A DNA stretch of 64,000 bases from Microbacterium paraoxydans (GCF_020524545.1 NZ_JAIVLG010000004.1:496001-560000); one strand, 5' to 3'. Numbered from the stretch's first letter, positions 1 through 9,503 are shown. Translations and numbers: made by a program. The notes: generated by a model from the letters alone, not told the origin.

Positions 1-85
1 CATCGGCTCGCTCGGCGGCCTTCTGGAAGCGCTCAGGGCGATCAGCAGGACAGAACAGCAAAGCGGGCCCGAGGTCGAAACTCAT
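1..85 (-). CDS. HpcH/HpaI (CitE-like) CoA-ester lyase, N-terminus only
   Basis: Only the first 28 codons lie in the window; the gene runs off the left edge. The ATG overlaps the TGA of the upstream MaoC gene in an ATGA arrangement, so the two are translationally coupled. The visible protein starts MSFDLGPALLFCPADRPERF, which matches the opening beta-strand and FCPADRPER loop of CitE-type lyases. This family cleaves citramalyl-, malyl- or beta-methylmalyl-CoA type esters. It is the last visible gene of the leftward carboxylase operon. The same order (citE, MaoC, fadE, accA, accD) is known in mycobacteria. The fragment is too short to say which substrate is used. Confidence 0.72.
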   Translation of the reverse strand, partial: MSFDLGPALLFCPADRPERFQKAAERAD

Positions 86-570
86 TCGGTGGCTCCTTCC
101 GGACGGCAGTGCACGAGCACGGATCGCACGGCGGTGGCGACGATCGTCCCGTCCTGATTGCGTCCGGTGTGCGCGACCTTCACGATTCCCTGTCCCGGTC
201 TGGATGAGGACAGCCGCTTCTCCACGATGACACTCTCGGTGTACAACGTGTCGCCGGCGAACAGCGGATGCGGGAACGCCACGTCACCGAAGCCGAGCTG
301 CGCCACGAGCGTCCCCTGCGTGAGCTGGGCGACCGAGCTGCCCACCATCGTCGACAGCGTCCACATCGAGTTCATCAACCGCGCGTGGAACGGTGCCTGG
401 GCATCGGCGAACGCCGCGTCGAGATGCAGCGCCTGCGTGTTCATGGTGAGCGTCGTGAAGAGCACGTTGTCGGCCTCGGTCGCCGTACGACCCGGGCGAT
501 GCAGGTAACGGGCTTCGGCTTCGAACTCCTCGTAGTAGAGGCCCCGCTGGAGGATGTCGTGCGTGGTCAT
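82..570 (-). CDS. MaoC-family hot-dog hydratase
   Basis: A 162-residue single hot-dog protein of the MaoC/mesaconyl-CoA hydratase type. It probably adds water to, or removes it from, a CoA thioester made by the neighbouring acyl-CoA dehydrogenase and carboxylase. Family-like segments are the FTTLTMNTQALHLD stretch, the central G-D-V-x-FPHPLFAGDTLY strand and a C-terminal VHCRP end. The ATG at 570 gives a family-like N-terminus; a GTG at 579 would add three residues, and neither has a strong ribosome site. It follows the dehydrogenase stop by 10 bases and overlaps the lyase start. The precise substrate, for example a methylglutaconyl- or mesaconyl-CoA-like ester, is inference from context. Confidence 0.8.
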   Translation of the reverse strand: MTTHDILQRGLYYEEFEAEARYLHRPGRTATEADNVLFTTLTMNTQALHLDAAFADAQAPFHARLMNSMWTLSTMVGSSVAQLTQGTLVAQLGFGDVAFPHPLFAGDTLYTESVIVEKRLSSSRPGQGIVKVAHTGRNQDGTIVATAVRSVLVHCRPEGATE

Positions 571-580
571 ACCGGCCACG

Positions 581-1729
581 CTACCCGGCGAGCCCGAGTC
601 CCCGAGCGATCACGAGGAGCTGCACTTCGGTCGTGCCCTCGCCGATCTCGAGGATCTTCGAGTCACGGTAGTGTCGCGCCACCGGGAACTCGTTCATGAA
701 CCCGTTACCTCCGAATATCTGGGTCGCATCCCTGGCATTGTCCATCGCGGCTTCGCCGCCGACGAGCTTGGCGATGGCCGCCGCCTCGGCGAACGGCTTC
801 CCGGTGTCCCGCAGCCTCGCCGCGTGATGCCAGGCGAGTCGGGCCGTGTGCACCCGAGCGCGCATCCGCGCCAGGGTGAACTGCGCGTTCTGTCGAGTGC
901 TCAGCGCGGCACCGAAGATCGTGCGGCTCTTCGCGTAGTCGACGGCCGCCTCCAAGCACCCCTCGGCCGCGCCGGTCGACAGCGCCGCGATCGCGATGCG
1001 CCCTTCGTCGAGGATGCTCAGAAAGCTGCGGAAACCGGTTCCGCGCGCACCCAGCAGGTTCGATGCGGGCACCCGTACCCCGTCCAAGGTCAGCGGATGC
1101 GTGTCGGATGCGTTCCAGCCCACCTTGTCGTATGGTGCCTCGACCGTGAACCCCGGCGTGCCGTTGGGGACGATGATGGTCGAGATCTCCTTGCGACCGT
1201 TCTCGTTCCCCGTGACAGCGGTGACTGTGACGAAGCGTGTGATGGATGTGCCCGAGTTCGTGATGAACTGCTTGGAGCCGTCGATGACCCATTCGTCACC
1301 GTCGAGTCGAGCCGTGGTCCTGGTCGCACCGGCATCGCTTCCCGCTTCCGGCTCGGTGAGACCGAAACCAGCCAAGGCTCGTCCTGCGAGAAGATCCGGC
1401 AGCAGCTCGCGACGTTGCTGCTCGGTTCCGAAGCGGAAGATCGGCATCGCGCCCAGGCTTACGCCTGCCTCCAGCGTGATCGCGATCGACTGATCCACGC
1501 GACCGAGCGCCTCGATGGCGATACCGAGCGCCATGTAGTCGCCGCCCTGTCCGCCGTACTCCTCTGGGAACGGCAGCCCGAACAATCCGAGATCACCCAT
1601 CTGCGCCACGACATCCATCGACAGTGTGTGCGTGCGATCGGCCTCGTAGGCCTGCGGCGCGACGACGGTGTCGGCGAACTCGCGCACCATGGCGGCCAGC
1701 TCGCGCTCCTCTTCGGACAGATCTTCCAT
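581..1729 (-). CDS. acyl-CoA dehydrogenase (branched-chain acyl-CoA type)
   Basis: A 382-residue flavoprotein with the full family layout: helical N-domain, beta-domain and C-terminal helical domain. The first signature is GFGLTEPEAGSDAG in the middle; the second is GGNGFMNEFPVARHYRDSKI near the end. It is followed by IGEGT, where Glu sits at the usual catalytic-base position. Classical isovaleryl-CoA dehydrogenases carry the base elsewhere, so a straight- or 2-methyl-branched acyl-CoA substrate is also possible. The ATG at 1729 was chosen because the protein then begins MEDLSEEERELAAMVREFAD, normal for the family; upstream codons are a shadow of the carboxylase gene. There are two bases between the carboxylase stop and this start, so it belongs to the same operon. 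FAD-dependent, cytosolic. Confidence 0.88.
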   Translation of the reverse strand: MEDLSEEERELAAMVREFADTVVAPQAYEADRTHTLSMDVVAQMGDLGLFGLPFPEEYGGQGGDYMALGIAIEALGRVDQSIAITLEAGVSLGAMPIFRFGTEQQRRELLPDLLAGRALAGFGLTEPEAGSDAGATRTTARLDGDEWVIDGSKQFITNSGTSITRFVTVTAVTGNENGRKEISTIIVPNGTPGFTVEAPYDKVGWNASDTHPLTLDGVRVPASNLLGARGTGFRSFLSILDEGRIAIAALSTGAAEGCLEAAVDYAKSRTIFGAALSTRQNAQFTLARMRARVHTARLAWHHAARLRDTGKPFAEAAAIAKLVGGEAAMDNARDATQIFGGNGFMNEFPVARHYRDSKILEIGEGTTEVQLLVIARGLGLAG

Positions 1730-1731
1730 GT

Positions 1732-3654
1732 TCAGCTCTCCTCCGTCGTCACACGGGCGACCGGCTGGTCGCGCCGTACCTGATCGCCGACCGCGACCAG
1801 CAGATGCACCACCCCGTCGTGGGGTGCGAGCACGGGGTGCTCCATCTTCATCGCCTCGATCGAGACGAGCGCGTCGCCGGCGGACACGGGATCGCCGTCC
1901 ACGACGTGCACCGCCACGACGCTGCCCGGCATCGGGGCACGTCCTTCCGGTTCCGTCGCCGTAGCCCCCGCCTCGCGCGCCGACAGTCGTCGGTGCATCC
2001 GCTGTTTCCTGTCGAGGGGGCGGAGGCGCAGCGTGCGACCGCCTTCCGCGACCCACACCGCTCCGTCGCCATCGACGGCGGAACGGACGGCGCCGCGCGA
2101 CCCCGTGGTCGAGGTCGCGTCGAGCGTGAACTCTTCGTCGCCGTCTGTGAGCGCAACGAACGGTGCCTCGCCCGCGGCCGGGGCGCCCGAGCGCCATCCC
2201 GGTAGCTCACGCCATAAGGTGCTTGTCCGCGTCGGCTCGGAAGGCCCGGAGACCGCCGCCTTCGCGGCGACGAGCTGCGCGGGTGAAGGCGCTACTCCGT
2301 TGAGGGGAAGCAAGGTGTCGATCAGGCCGGTGTCGAGGTCGCCTGCGATCACACGCTCGTCCTGACAGAGCGTACGCAGAAACGCGATGTTCGTCTCGAC
2401 GCCCAGCACGACCGTGTGCGCGAGCGCCTCATCGAGCCGGGCGAGCGCAGTCGCTCGGTCGTCGGCGACCGCGATCACCTTCGCGATCATCGGGTCGTAG
2501 AAGCCGGTCACCGCGCTCCCTGTCTCGATCGCCGCGTCGACGCGGACACCGGCCGGGGGCTCGAACAGCAACACCGTCCCGGTGGAGGGCAGGAACCCGC
2601 GTTCCGGGGACTCCGCATAGACGCGCGCCTCGACGGCATGCCCGCGTACACGTGGAGCGACCTCCAGCGCGAGCCCATCGGCCGTGCGAAGTTGAAGCGC
2701 GACGAGATCGAGCCCGGTGACCTCCTCTGTGACCGGATGCTCGACCTGGAGACGAGTGTTCATCTCGATGAAGAACACCTCGCCGGGAGCATCGGCGTCG
2801 ATGAGGAACTCGACGGTGCCCGCACCGACGTAATCGACGCTCTCGGCCGCGAGCACGGCCGCCGTGAGCAGCTGCTCCCTGGTATCTGCCGGGATGCCGG
2901 CCGACGGCGCTTCCTCGATGACCTTCTGGTGCCTTCGCTGCAGCGTGCACTCCCGTTCGCCGAGCGCGACGACCGTACCGTGCGCATCTCCGAAGACCTG
3001 CACCTCGATGTGCCGGGGGCGCCTGATCAGGCGTTCGAGGATCAGAGCATCGTCCCCGAACGCCGCGGCGGCCACGCGTCGTGCAGAGGCGAGAGCACCT
3101 GGAAGCCCCTTCGCGTCGGCGACGACCTCCATACCCTTGCCGCCCCCGCCGGCGCTGGGCTTGACCAGCAACGGGTAGCCGACGCGCTCCGCCTCCTCGG
3201 CGATCTCGAGGTCGGACAGCCCTTTGGCATCGAAACCGGGGACCACGGGGACGCCGTAGCGCAGCACATGATCACGAGCACGAGCCTTGTCCCCCATGAT
3301 CTGCAGAGCCTTCACCGAGGGGCCGATGAAGACGATGTCGCTCTCGGCGCAGGCCTCAGCGAGTCCGACGCTCTCGGAGAGGAAGCCGTAGCCGGGATGG
3401 ACGGCCTGGGCGCCGGTGCTGCGAGCGGCCGCGATCACGGCATCGATATCGAGATACGACTCCGCGGCCGGTGCCGGACCGATCCTCACGGCGATGTCCG
3501 CTTCTCGCACGTGGGGTGCCGAGGCATCGGCGTCGCTGTACACCGCGACGCTGCGGATATCGAGGGCGCGAAGAGTGCGGATCACGCGCCTGGCGATCTC
3601 GCCGCGGTTGGCGACGAGGACGGTATGGAAGGAGATCTCGGGTGACGATGACAT
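1732..3654 (-). CDS. acyl-CoA carboxylase alpha subunit (biotin carboxylase plus biotin carrier)
   Basis: A 640-residue alpha chain carrying both biotin carboxylase and biotin carrier domains. It opens with TVLVANRGEIARRVIRT, has the ATP-grasp glycine loop PSAGGGGKGMEVV and the EMNTRLQVEHPVTEEVTG signature. It ends with a carrier domain containing EAMKMEH, whose Lys (about residue 603) is biotinylated. Neighbours point to methylcrotonyl-CoA (AccA1-type) rather than general acetyl/propionyl-CoA carboxylation; that is inference. A GTG at 3663 overlaps the beta-subunit stop as GTGA and would add three residues. The ATG at 3654 is preferred. It forms a complex with the beta subunit just upstream. 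Confidence 0.92.
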   Translation of the reverse strand: MSSSPEISFHTVLVANRGEIARRVIRTLRALDIRSVAVYSDADASAPHVREADIAVRIGPAPAAESYLDIDAVIAAARSTGAQAVHPGYGFLSESVGLAEACAESDIVFIGPSVKALQIMGDKARARDHVLRYGVPVVPGFDAKGLSDLEIAEEAERVGYPLLVKPSAGGGGKGMEVVADAKGLPGALASARRVAAAAFGDDALILERLIRRPRHIEVQVFGDAHGTVVALGERECTLQRRHQKVIEEAPSAGIPADTREQLLTAAVLAAESVDYVGAGTVEFLIDADAPGEVFFIEMNTRLQVEHPVTEEVTGLDLVALQLRTADGLALEVAPRVRGHAVEARVYAESPERGFLPSTGTVLLFEPPAGVRVDAAIETGSAVTGFYDPMIAKVIAVADDRATALARLDEALAHTVVLGVETNIAFLRTLCQDERVIAGDLDTGLIDTLLPLNGVAPSPAQLVAAKAAVSGPSEPTRTSTLWRELPGWRSGAPAAGEAPFVALTDGDEEFTLDATSTTGSRGAVRSAVDGDGAVWVAEGGRTLRLRPLDRKQRMHRRLSAREAGATATEPEGRAPMPGSVVAVHVVDGDPVSAGDALVSIEAMKMEHPVLAPHDGVVHLLVAVGDQVRRDQPVARVTTEES

Positions 3655-3659
3655 GGCAC

Positions 3660-5213
3660 TCACATCCGGAAGACGCCGAAGCGCGGTTCGGGCAGCGGAC
3701 TACGGGCGACGACATCGAGGGCGAGCCCCAAGAGGTCGCGGGTCTGAGCAGGATCGACGATGCCGTCGTCCCAGAGTCGAGCAGTCGCGTAGTAGGGCTC
3801 TCCCTGGTGTTCGTACTGCTCGCGGATCGGCGCCTCGAAGGCGGCGCGCTCGGTGTCGCTCCAGTCCTGGCCGCGCGCGGAGAGCTGGTCCTCCTTGACG
3901 GTCGCGAGGACCGAGGCCGCTTGCGCCCCGCCCATCACGGAGATGCGGCTGGCCGGCCAGGTCCAGAGGAAGCGGGGTGAGTAGGCGCGTCCACACATCG
4001 AGTAGTTGCCGGCACCGAAGGATCCCCCGATGATGACCGTGAGCTTCGGCACCCTTGTGCTTGCGACGGCTGTCACCATCTTCGCGCCGTCCTTGGCGAT
4101 CCCCCCGGCCTCTGCATCGGATCCGACCATGAATCCCGTGATGTTCTGAAGGAAGAGCAACGGGATGCCGCGCTGGTCGCACAGTTCGATGAAGTGGGCT
4201 CCCTTGAGGGCGGATTCGCCGAACAGCACCCCGTTGTTCGCGACGACACCGACGGGATGCCCGTGGAGCCGGGCGAAGCCGGTGACCAGAGTCGTGCCGT
4301 ACTCGGGCTTGAACTCGAGGAAGGTGCCGCCGTCGACCAGTCGCACGATGACCTCGTGCACGTCGTAGGCCGCGTTCACGTCGACGGGAACGGCCTCGTA
4401 CAGACTGGACGACTCCGACGGCGGCCGGCTGCTGACCACGTCCCACGCCGGCGCGGCGGGTGGTGGGAGGGTGGCGACGATGTCGCGCAGGATCTCGAGC
4501 GCGTGCTCGTCGTCTTCGGCGAGATGGTCGACCACACCGCTGCGCCGCGCGTGCATCTCGCCGCCGCCGAGCTCCTCCGCGGTCACGACCTCACCGATCG
4601 CCGCTTTCACGAGCGGTGGCCCGCCGAGGAAGATGGTGCCCTGCCCTCTCACGATCACGGTCTCGTCACTCATCGCCGGCACGTACGCGCCACCCGCGGT
4701 GCAGGACCCGAGCACGGCGGCGAGCTGAGGGATGCCCTCTGCGGACATCCGCGCCTGATTGAAGAAGATCCGGCCGAAGTGCTCACGATCCGGGAACACC
4801 TCGTCCTGCTTCGGCAGGAACGCCCCTCCCGAGTCGACCAGGTACAGACATGGCAGGCGGTTCTCGAGTGCGATCTCCTGGGCGCGTAGGTGCTTCTTGA
4901 CCGTGAGCGGGAAGTAAGTCCCTCCCTTCACCGTCGCGTCGTTGCAGACCACCATGACGTGGCGCCCGTGCACAAGCCCGATCCCGGCGATGACGCCCGC
5001 TCCCGGTGCTTCTCCTCCATACAGGCCGTCGGCGGCGAGCGGGGCCACCTCCACGAACGGGCTGCCCTCGTCGAGGAGGCGTGCGACACGGTCACGAGGA
5101 AGGAGCTTCCCGCGCGAGACATGACGTTCTCGGGAGAGTTCGGGCCCGCCGAGGGCGGCCGTCGCGAGGCGATCTCTCAGCTCCCGTGCGAGGGACTCCT
5201 GAGTTGCGGGCAT
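3660..5213 (-). CDS. acyl-CoA carboxylase beta subunit (methylcrotonoyl-CoA carboxylase type)
   Basis: A 517-residue carboxyltransferase with N- and C-terminal crotonase-like halves. Near the C-terminus it carries the conserved [20 protein letters not shown] block and MGGAQAA, typical of MCC/AccD1-type beta chains that carboxylate 3-methylcrotonyl-CoA. The start at 5213 has a clear ribosome site (GAGGAGG eight bases upstream); the frame is open further upstream but has no support. It is the first gene of the leftward operon, divergent from the TetR gene, with a perfect palindrome in the shared 110-base control region. The methylcrotonyl assignment rests on this sequence block plus synteny with mycobacterial leucine-degradation genes. 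Confidence 0.9.
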   Translation of the reverse strand: MPATQESLARELRDRLATAALGGPELSRERHVSRGKLLPRDRVARLLDEGSPFVEVAPLAADGLYGGEAPGAGVIAGIGLVHGRHVMVVCNDATVKGGTYFPLTVKKHLRAQEIALENRLPCLYLVDSGGAFLPKQDEVFPDREHFGRIFFNQARMSAEGIPQLAAVLGSCTAGGAYVPAMSDETVIVRGQGTIFLGGPPLVKAAIGEVVTAEELGGGEMHARRSGVVDHLAEDDEHALEILRDIVATLPPPAAPAWDVVSSRPPSESSSLYEAVPVDVNAAYDVHEVIVRLVDGGTFLEFKPEYGTTLVTGFARLHGHPVGVVANNGVLFGESALKGAHFIELCDQRGIPLLFLQNITGFMVGSDAEAGGIAKDGAKMVTAVASTRVPKLTVIIGGSFGAGNYSMCGRAYSPRFLWTWPASRISVMGGAQAASVLATVKEDQLSARGQDWSDTERAAFEAPIREQYEHQGEPYYATARLWDDGIVDPAQTRDLLGLALDVVARSPLPEPRFGVFRM

Positions 5214-5274
5214 CGTGATGTCCTCCTCGACCCACGTCCGCGCGGGCGAGCCCTGGCGCGGTGCATGCATTTTC

Positions 5275-5292
5275 GGTTAGTGTTCACTAACC
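5275..5292. promoter_or_regulatory. TetR-type operator palindrome
   Basis: A perfect inverted repeat, GGTTAGTG-TT-CACTAACC, lies between the divergent carboxylase operon and the tetR gene. A weaker related element, GGTTAGCG followed by TTAACTG, lies at 5303-5321 and reaches to within three bases of the tetR start. The arrangement suggests that the TetR protein represses both directions. The sequence is seen; regulator binding is inferred. Confidence 0.72.
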
Positions 5293-5323
5293 CGTTGCTT
5301 CAGGTTAGCGAGGATTAACTGAG

Positions 5324-5932
5324 ATGACAAGCCCGGTCACCGCCCGAGACCGTGCCAAGGCCGAACGGTCCGATGCGATCCTGCATGCCGCCGCACGGCT
5401 CTTCGCCGCACGGGGATACAGCGGCGTGAGCCTGGAAGACATCGGCGCGGCCGTCGGCGTCTCCGGTCCCGCCGTATACCGCCACTTCGCCGGCAAGCAG
5501 GCATTGCTGGGCGCGGTTCTCGTCAAGGTCAGCGAGGACCTGATCCAAGGGGGGCGGCGTGTCGCCGAAGAGGCATCGATCCCCGCTGAGCGGATGCGCG
5601 CGCTGATCCGATTCCACGTCGACTTCGCGCTCGGGAACGCCGAGGTCATTCAGGTGCAGGACCGCGATCTGGCATACCTGAGCGACGCGGACCGCGCCGA
5701 CGTCCGCCGATTGCAGCGTTCGTACATCGAACTCTGGATGTCGGCGCTGTCGCCGTTGCACACGACGCCCGCGGGCGCCGCCGAGCAGGACGAACTGCGG
5801 CTGCGCGTCCAGGCGTGCTTCGGACTCATCAACTCCACCCCTCACAGCACACGCGCCGCCACCCGGCAGCGCTCCGCCACCGCGACCGTGCTGATCGCGA
5901 TGGCGGAGGCCGCTCTGCGCGCGACTACCTGA
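5324..5932 (+). CDS. TetR/AcrR-family transcriptional regulator of the adjacent carboxylase operon
   Basis: A 202-residue regulator. Residues about 10-60 form the TetR helix-turn-helix (ILHAAARLFAARGYSGVSLEDIG, then VSGPAVYRHFAGK), followed by an all-helical ligand domain. It is transcribed away from the acyl-CoA carboxylase operon, with a perfect palindrome at 5275-5292. The equivalent mycobacterial cluster also has a TetR gene in this position. The likely ligand is an acyl-CoA or other leucine-degradation intermediate, which is inference. The ATG has a weak GAGGA ribosome site nine bases upstream. Its last 8 bases overlap the convergent bkdC stop. Confidence 0.88.
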   Translation: MTSPVTARDRAKAERSDAILHAAARLFAARGYSGVSLEDIGAAVGVSGPAVYRHFAGKQALLGAVLVKVSEDLIQGGRRVAEEASIPAERMRALIRFHVDFALGNAEVIQVQDRDLAYLSDADRADVRRLQRSYIELWMSALSPLHTTPAGAAEQDELRLRVQACFGLINSTPHSTRAATRQRSATATVLIAMAEAALRATT

Positions 5933-7280
5933 GGAGCATCGCCCGTCCCGGTTCCTCGAGGAGATCGGCGACGTCCTTGAGGAACCGCGCACCTTCCGCA
6001 CCGTCCACCAACCGGTGGTCGAAGGAGAGGCTGAGCGTCATGAGGTCCCGAAGCGCGATCTCGCCGCGATACTCCCACGGCTGGCGCCGAACAGCACCGA
6101 TTGCAAGAATCCCGGACTGTCCGGGCGGGAGGATGGGTGTACCCGCATCGACCCCGAAGACACCGATGTTCGAGATCGAGAACGTGCCACCGGCGAGTTC
6201 GGCGGGCGAGGTCTTGCCGGCACGCGCGACCTCGGCCAGCGACCTCACCGCATCCGCCAGGCCGATCAAGGTGAGCTGCTCCGCATCCCTGATCATCGGA
6301 ACGATGAGACCTCGATCCGTCGCGGCGGCGATCCCGAGGTCGACGTAGTTGTGTTGAACGATCTCACCTGCGGCATCGTCCCACCGGGAGTTCAGGCCCG
6401 GCGTGCGGCTGAGGGCGAGACAGACGGCCTTCGCCACGACGGCGAGTGGACCGATGCGGTGCTCCGCGAGCGAACGGTCCTCGCGGAGGCGGGCGAGGAG
6501 TTCCATCGTTGCGGTCACATCGACTGTGTGGAAGACGGTGACGTGCGGTGCCGTGAACGCGCTCTGCACCATCGCCGCAGCCGTGTGTCTGCGCACACCG
6601 CGGATCGGGAAGCGCGTCTCGCGCTGCTCATCCCCGACAGCTGCGGCACTGGACGGCGCAGACGATCCGCTGTTGCTGGATCGCTCGGTCCCTGCTCCCG
6701 CCGTCTCGATCCGCTCCGCATATGCGTCGACGTCGGCGCGGGTGACGACCCGGTCCCCTACCTCCGCGGCGACGAGCACCAGATCGATCCCGAGGCGTTT
6801 GGCGTGGGCGCGGACCGGCGGTGTGGACCGTGGTCGCTCGATCGGCGCATCGACGGCGGCGGACGAGGTCGCATCATGCGGCGCGGCCTCCAAGACGGCC
6901 GTGTCGACCGCCGCCGCCGTCACACCGACGCGTCGAGCACGTCGAGCCGGGCGTCCTGTGGCCGTTGGCGCCGCCCCGTAGCCGACGAGGTTGGGCTGGG
7001 CCTTCTCCGCCGACGCGGCCGGAGCCGACTCGGCCTCGTCGCCGCCGATCTCGAAGTCGATGAGAGCTGCTCCTACGGCGACGGTCTCGCCGGCCTCGGC
7101 GTGCAGCGTCGACACCGTCCCCGCATAGGGAGAGGGAAGTTCCACGATCGCTTTCGCCGTCTCCACCTCGGCGAGCGTCTGGTTGAGCGTGACCGTGTCC
7201 CCCGGCGAGACCAGCCAGGTCACCACCTCGGCCTCGGTGAGTCCTTCGCCGAGATCGGGAAGGCGGAACTCGGCGTTCAT
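5925..7280 (-). CDS. bkdC: branched-chain 2-oxoacid dehydrogenase E2 (dihydrolipoamide acyltransferase)
   Basis: A 451-residue E2 with a single N-terminal lipoyl domain (residues 1-78; lipoyl Lys43 in EVETAKAIVEL), an Ala/Pro-rich linker and a peripheral subunit-binding domain (about 150-190, VRAHAKRLGIDL). The catalytic acyltransferase domain follows, with the active-site block FDHRLVDG (His422, Asp426). It transfers the branched acyl group to CoA. The ATG overlaps the E1-beta stop as ATGA. Actinobacterial pyruvate dehydrogenase normally uses a single-chain E1, so a split E1 with this E2 points to branched-chain substrates. No E3 gene lies in the window, so lipoamide dehydrogenase must come from elsewhere. 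Confidence 0.9.
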   Translation of the reverse strand: MNAEFRLPDLGEGLTEAEVVTWLVSPGDTVTLNQTLAEVETAKAIVELPSPYAGTVSTLHAEAGETVAVGAALIDFEIGGDEAESAPAASAEKAQPNLVGYGAAPTATGRPARRARRVGVTAAAVDTAVLEAAPHDATSSAAVDAPIERPRSTPPVRAHAKRLGIDLVLVAAEVGDRVVTRADVDAYAERIETAGAGTERSSNSGSSAPSSAAAVGDEQRETRFPIRGVRRHTAAAMVQSAFTAPHVTVFHTVDVTATMELLARLREDRSLAEHRIGPLAVVAKAVCLALSRTPGLNSRWDDAAGEIVQHNYVDLGIAAATDRGLIVPMIRDAEQLTLIGLADAVRSLAEVARAGKTSPAELAGGTFSISNIGVFGVDAGTPILPPGQSGILAIGAVRRQPWEYRGEIALRDLMTLSLSFDHRLVDGAEGARFLKDVADLLEEPGRAMLLR

Positions 7281-8287
7281 GCGTCTGCTCCCGTCAGACT
7301 GTTCGGCCGGTCGAGCACCCGATCGACGGCGTCGAGCAGCCGATCGAGGTCCGGCAGGTGGTACTTCTCGAGCTTCGCCGGCGGATACGGCACGTCGTGA
7401 CCGGTGACGCGCAACGGTGCGGACTCGAGGTACTCGAAACAGCGCTCCGTGATGCTCGCGATCACCTCGGCTGCGACACCGGCCTCGCGAGAAGCTTCGT
7501 GTGCGACGACGACACGTCCGGTCTTGCGCACAGAGGCGGCGACCGAGTCGTAGTCCACCGGTGAGAGGGAGCGGAGGTCGATGACCTCCAGGGAGACGCC
7601 CTCGTCTTCGGCGGCTTCGGCGGCTTGGAGCGCGGTGGACACCATCGCGCCGTAGGTGATCAACGTCGCATCCGTGCCGGCCCGCACGACACGTGCAAGT
7701 CCCATCGGGGGTGCGTCGGCGAGCGGTGCGTCCAGGTCGACTTCCCCCTTGTGGTGGTAGAGCCGCTTCGGCTCGAAGAAGATCACGGGATCATCGGAGG
7801 CGATCGCCTGCCGCAGGCTTCGGTACGCGTCCTCCGGGTTCGAGACAGCGATCACGCGCAATCCGGCCGTGTGCACGAAGTATGCCTCCGGGGACTCCGA
7901 GTGATGCTCCGCTGCGCCTATGCCTCCGGCCCACGGGATCCGGATGGTGATGGGCATCTTGACGCGCCCTTGCGTGCGGTAGTGCAGCTTCGCGACCTGC
8001 GCCACGATCTGATCGAAAGCCGGGTAGACGAAGCCGTCGAACTGGATCTCGACCACCGGTCGGTAGCCACGGAACGCCAGCCCCACCGCCGTTCCCACGA
8101 TGCCGGACTCCGCCAGCGGGGTGTCGATCACGCGCGCAGCGCCGAACTCGTCCAGGAGCCCGTCGGTGATGCGGAACACCCCACCGAGCTTGCCGATGTC
8201 CTCACCGAGGAGAACGACCTTGTCGTCGTCGCGCATCGCCTGGCGCAGCCCCGCCCCGAGGGCCTTTCCGAGCGTGAGTTCAGTCAT
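7277..8287 (-). CDS. bkdB: branched-chain 2-oxoacid dehydrogenase E1 beta
   Basis: A 336-residue E1 beta subunit starting MTELTLGKALGAGLRQAMRDD. It contains the conserved LLGEDIGKLGGVFRIT, ARVIDTPLAESGIVGTAVGLA and IQFDGFVYPAFDQIV segments of the transketolase-like pyrimidine domain. A C-terminal transketolase domain (VIDLRSLSPVDYDSV) follows. It pairs with E1 alpha to decarboxylate branched 2-oxoacids with thiamine diphosphate and acylate the E2 lipoyl group. It starts two bases after the bkdA stop and overlaps bkdC by four bases, so the three are one transcription unit. The longer open frame upstream is a shadow of bkdA. Confidence 0.93.
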   Translation of the reverse strand: MTELTLGKALGAGLRQAMRDDDKVVLLGEDIGKLGGVFRITDGLLDEFGAARVIDTPLAESGIVGTAVGLAFRGYRPVVEIQFDGFVYPAFDQIVAQVAKLHYRTQGRVKMPITIRIPWAGGIGAAEHHSESPEAYFVHTAGLRVIAVSNPEDAYRSLRQAIASDDPVIFFEPKRLYHHKGEVDLDAPLADAPPMGLARVVRAGTDATLITYGAMVSTALQAAEAAEDEGVSLEVIDLRSLSPVDYDSVAASVRKTGRVVVAHEASREAGVAAEVIASITERCFEYLESAPLRVTGHDVPYPPAKLEKYHLPDLDRLLDAVDRVLDRPNSLTGADA

Positions 8288-8289
8288 GC

Positions 8290-9408
8290 TCAGACCTCGC
8301 CTTCGAACGAGGCGAGGTACGCCGCGTACTCGTCGCGCTGGCGCTCGAGCCCGGTGTGCGGATCGGCGTAGACCCCGTCGAAGACGGCCAACGGTGGGCG
8401 CGTGACCATGTTCAGGCACGCGGCCCGCATCTCCGCGGCGATGGCGTCGGCGGCCGCCTGAGTCTCCGCGAGATGCTCTTCCGACAGGTCTCCGGTGGCG
8501 CGCAGGTGCGCCTCCAGCCGCGCGATCGGATCGCGGCGGCGCCAGGACTCGAGTTCGTCCTGGTCGCGGTAGCGCGTCGGATCGTCGGCGGTCGTATGCG
8601 GACCCATGCGGTAGGTGACCGCCTCGATGTATGCGGGCCCCTTTCCGGAGCGGGCATGATCGAGTGCCCACCGCATCGCGGCCATGCAGGCGAGAACGTC
8701 GTTGCCGTCGACGCGAACGCTGGGGATGCCGAATCCGGGCGCCCGCCCGGCGATCGGATATTGCGACTGCACGGCGACCGGCTCCGAGATCGCCCAGTGG
8801 TTGTTCTGGCAGACGAAGACGACGGGGGCCTGATAGGACGCGGCGAAGATCATCGCCTCGTTCACGTCGCCCTGGCTCGTCGCTCCGTCTCCGAAGTAGG
8901 TCACCGCGACCTCTTCGGCGCCGTCATGCTGGATGCCCAGGGCGTAGCCGACCGCGTGAAGCGTCTGGGCGCCGATGATGATCTGCAGGGGCGCCACGCC
9001 GAGTGCGGCCGGGTCATAGGCGGCTCCCTCTTCGCCACGCCACATGCGCACGTAGTCTCCGGGCTGCGCGCCGCGCGCATAGATGACGCCGGTCTCACGG
9101 TAACTGGGGAACACGAAGTCGTTCTTCGCGATCGCCCTGGCAGTACCGATCTGCGTGGCCTCCTGTCCTTGGCATGGCGCCCAGAGACCGAGCTGCCCCT
9201 GTCGCTGGAGTGCCACCCCTTCGGCGTCGATCCGACGGAGGATGACCATGTCGCGCAGCAAGGCGCGCAACTGCTCCGCGTCGACATCTGACACGAACGG
9301 GTCCAACCGAGGGTTCGCGACGCGGCTTCCATCCGGGCCCAGAATGCGCTCGGAGAGCTCCAAGTCCTGGGCGGTGTCTGCGATGGGGGTGATCTGCGGT
9401 GACATCAT
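8290..9408 (-). CDS. bkdA: branched-chain 2-oxoacid dehydrogenase E1 alpha
   Basis: A 372-residue E1 alpha subunit. The thiamine-diphosphate/Mg motif begins at GDGATSQGDVNEA (Gly173-Ala176) and ends at CQNNHW (Asn202-Asn203). The phosphorylation-loop region YRMGPHTTADDPTRYR is conserved. It is the first gene of the leftward bkdABC operon, with an AGGAGGA ribosome site just before the start; the ATG at 9408 is followed directly by a second ATG. The 168-base gap to the divergent Lrp-type gene holds several TTGAGC/GCTCAA inverted repeats, which suggests control by that regulator. Confidence 0.92.
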   Translation of the reverse strand: MMSPQITPIADTAQDLELSERILGPDGSRVANPRLDPFVSDVDAEQLRALLRDMVILRRIDAEGVALQRQGQLGLWAPCQGQEATQIGTARAIAKNDFVFPSYRETGVIYARGAQPGDYVRMWRGEEGAAYDPAALGVAPLQIIIGAQTLHAVGYALGIQHDGAEEVAVTYFGDGATSQGDVNEAMIFAASYQAPVVFVCQNNHWAISEPVAVQSQYPIAGRAPGFGIPSVRVDGNDVLACMAAMRWALDHARSGKGPAYIEAVTYRMGPHTTADDPTRYRDQDELESWRRRDPIARLEAHLRATGDLSEEHLAETQAAADAIAAEMRAACLNMVTRPPLAVFDGVYADPHTGLERQRDEYAAYLASFEGEV

Positions 9409-9503
9409 CGTCCTCCTCGTCCTCGGCGGCCCTCATGAGGCTCCGCGCATTGATGCCAGCGTCATCACCGGCATGGTCCGAGAGTACGTCCGCTCAACAC
9501 CTC

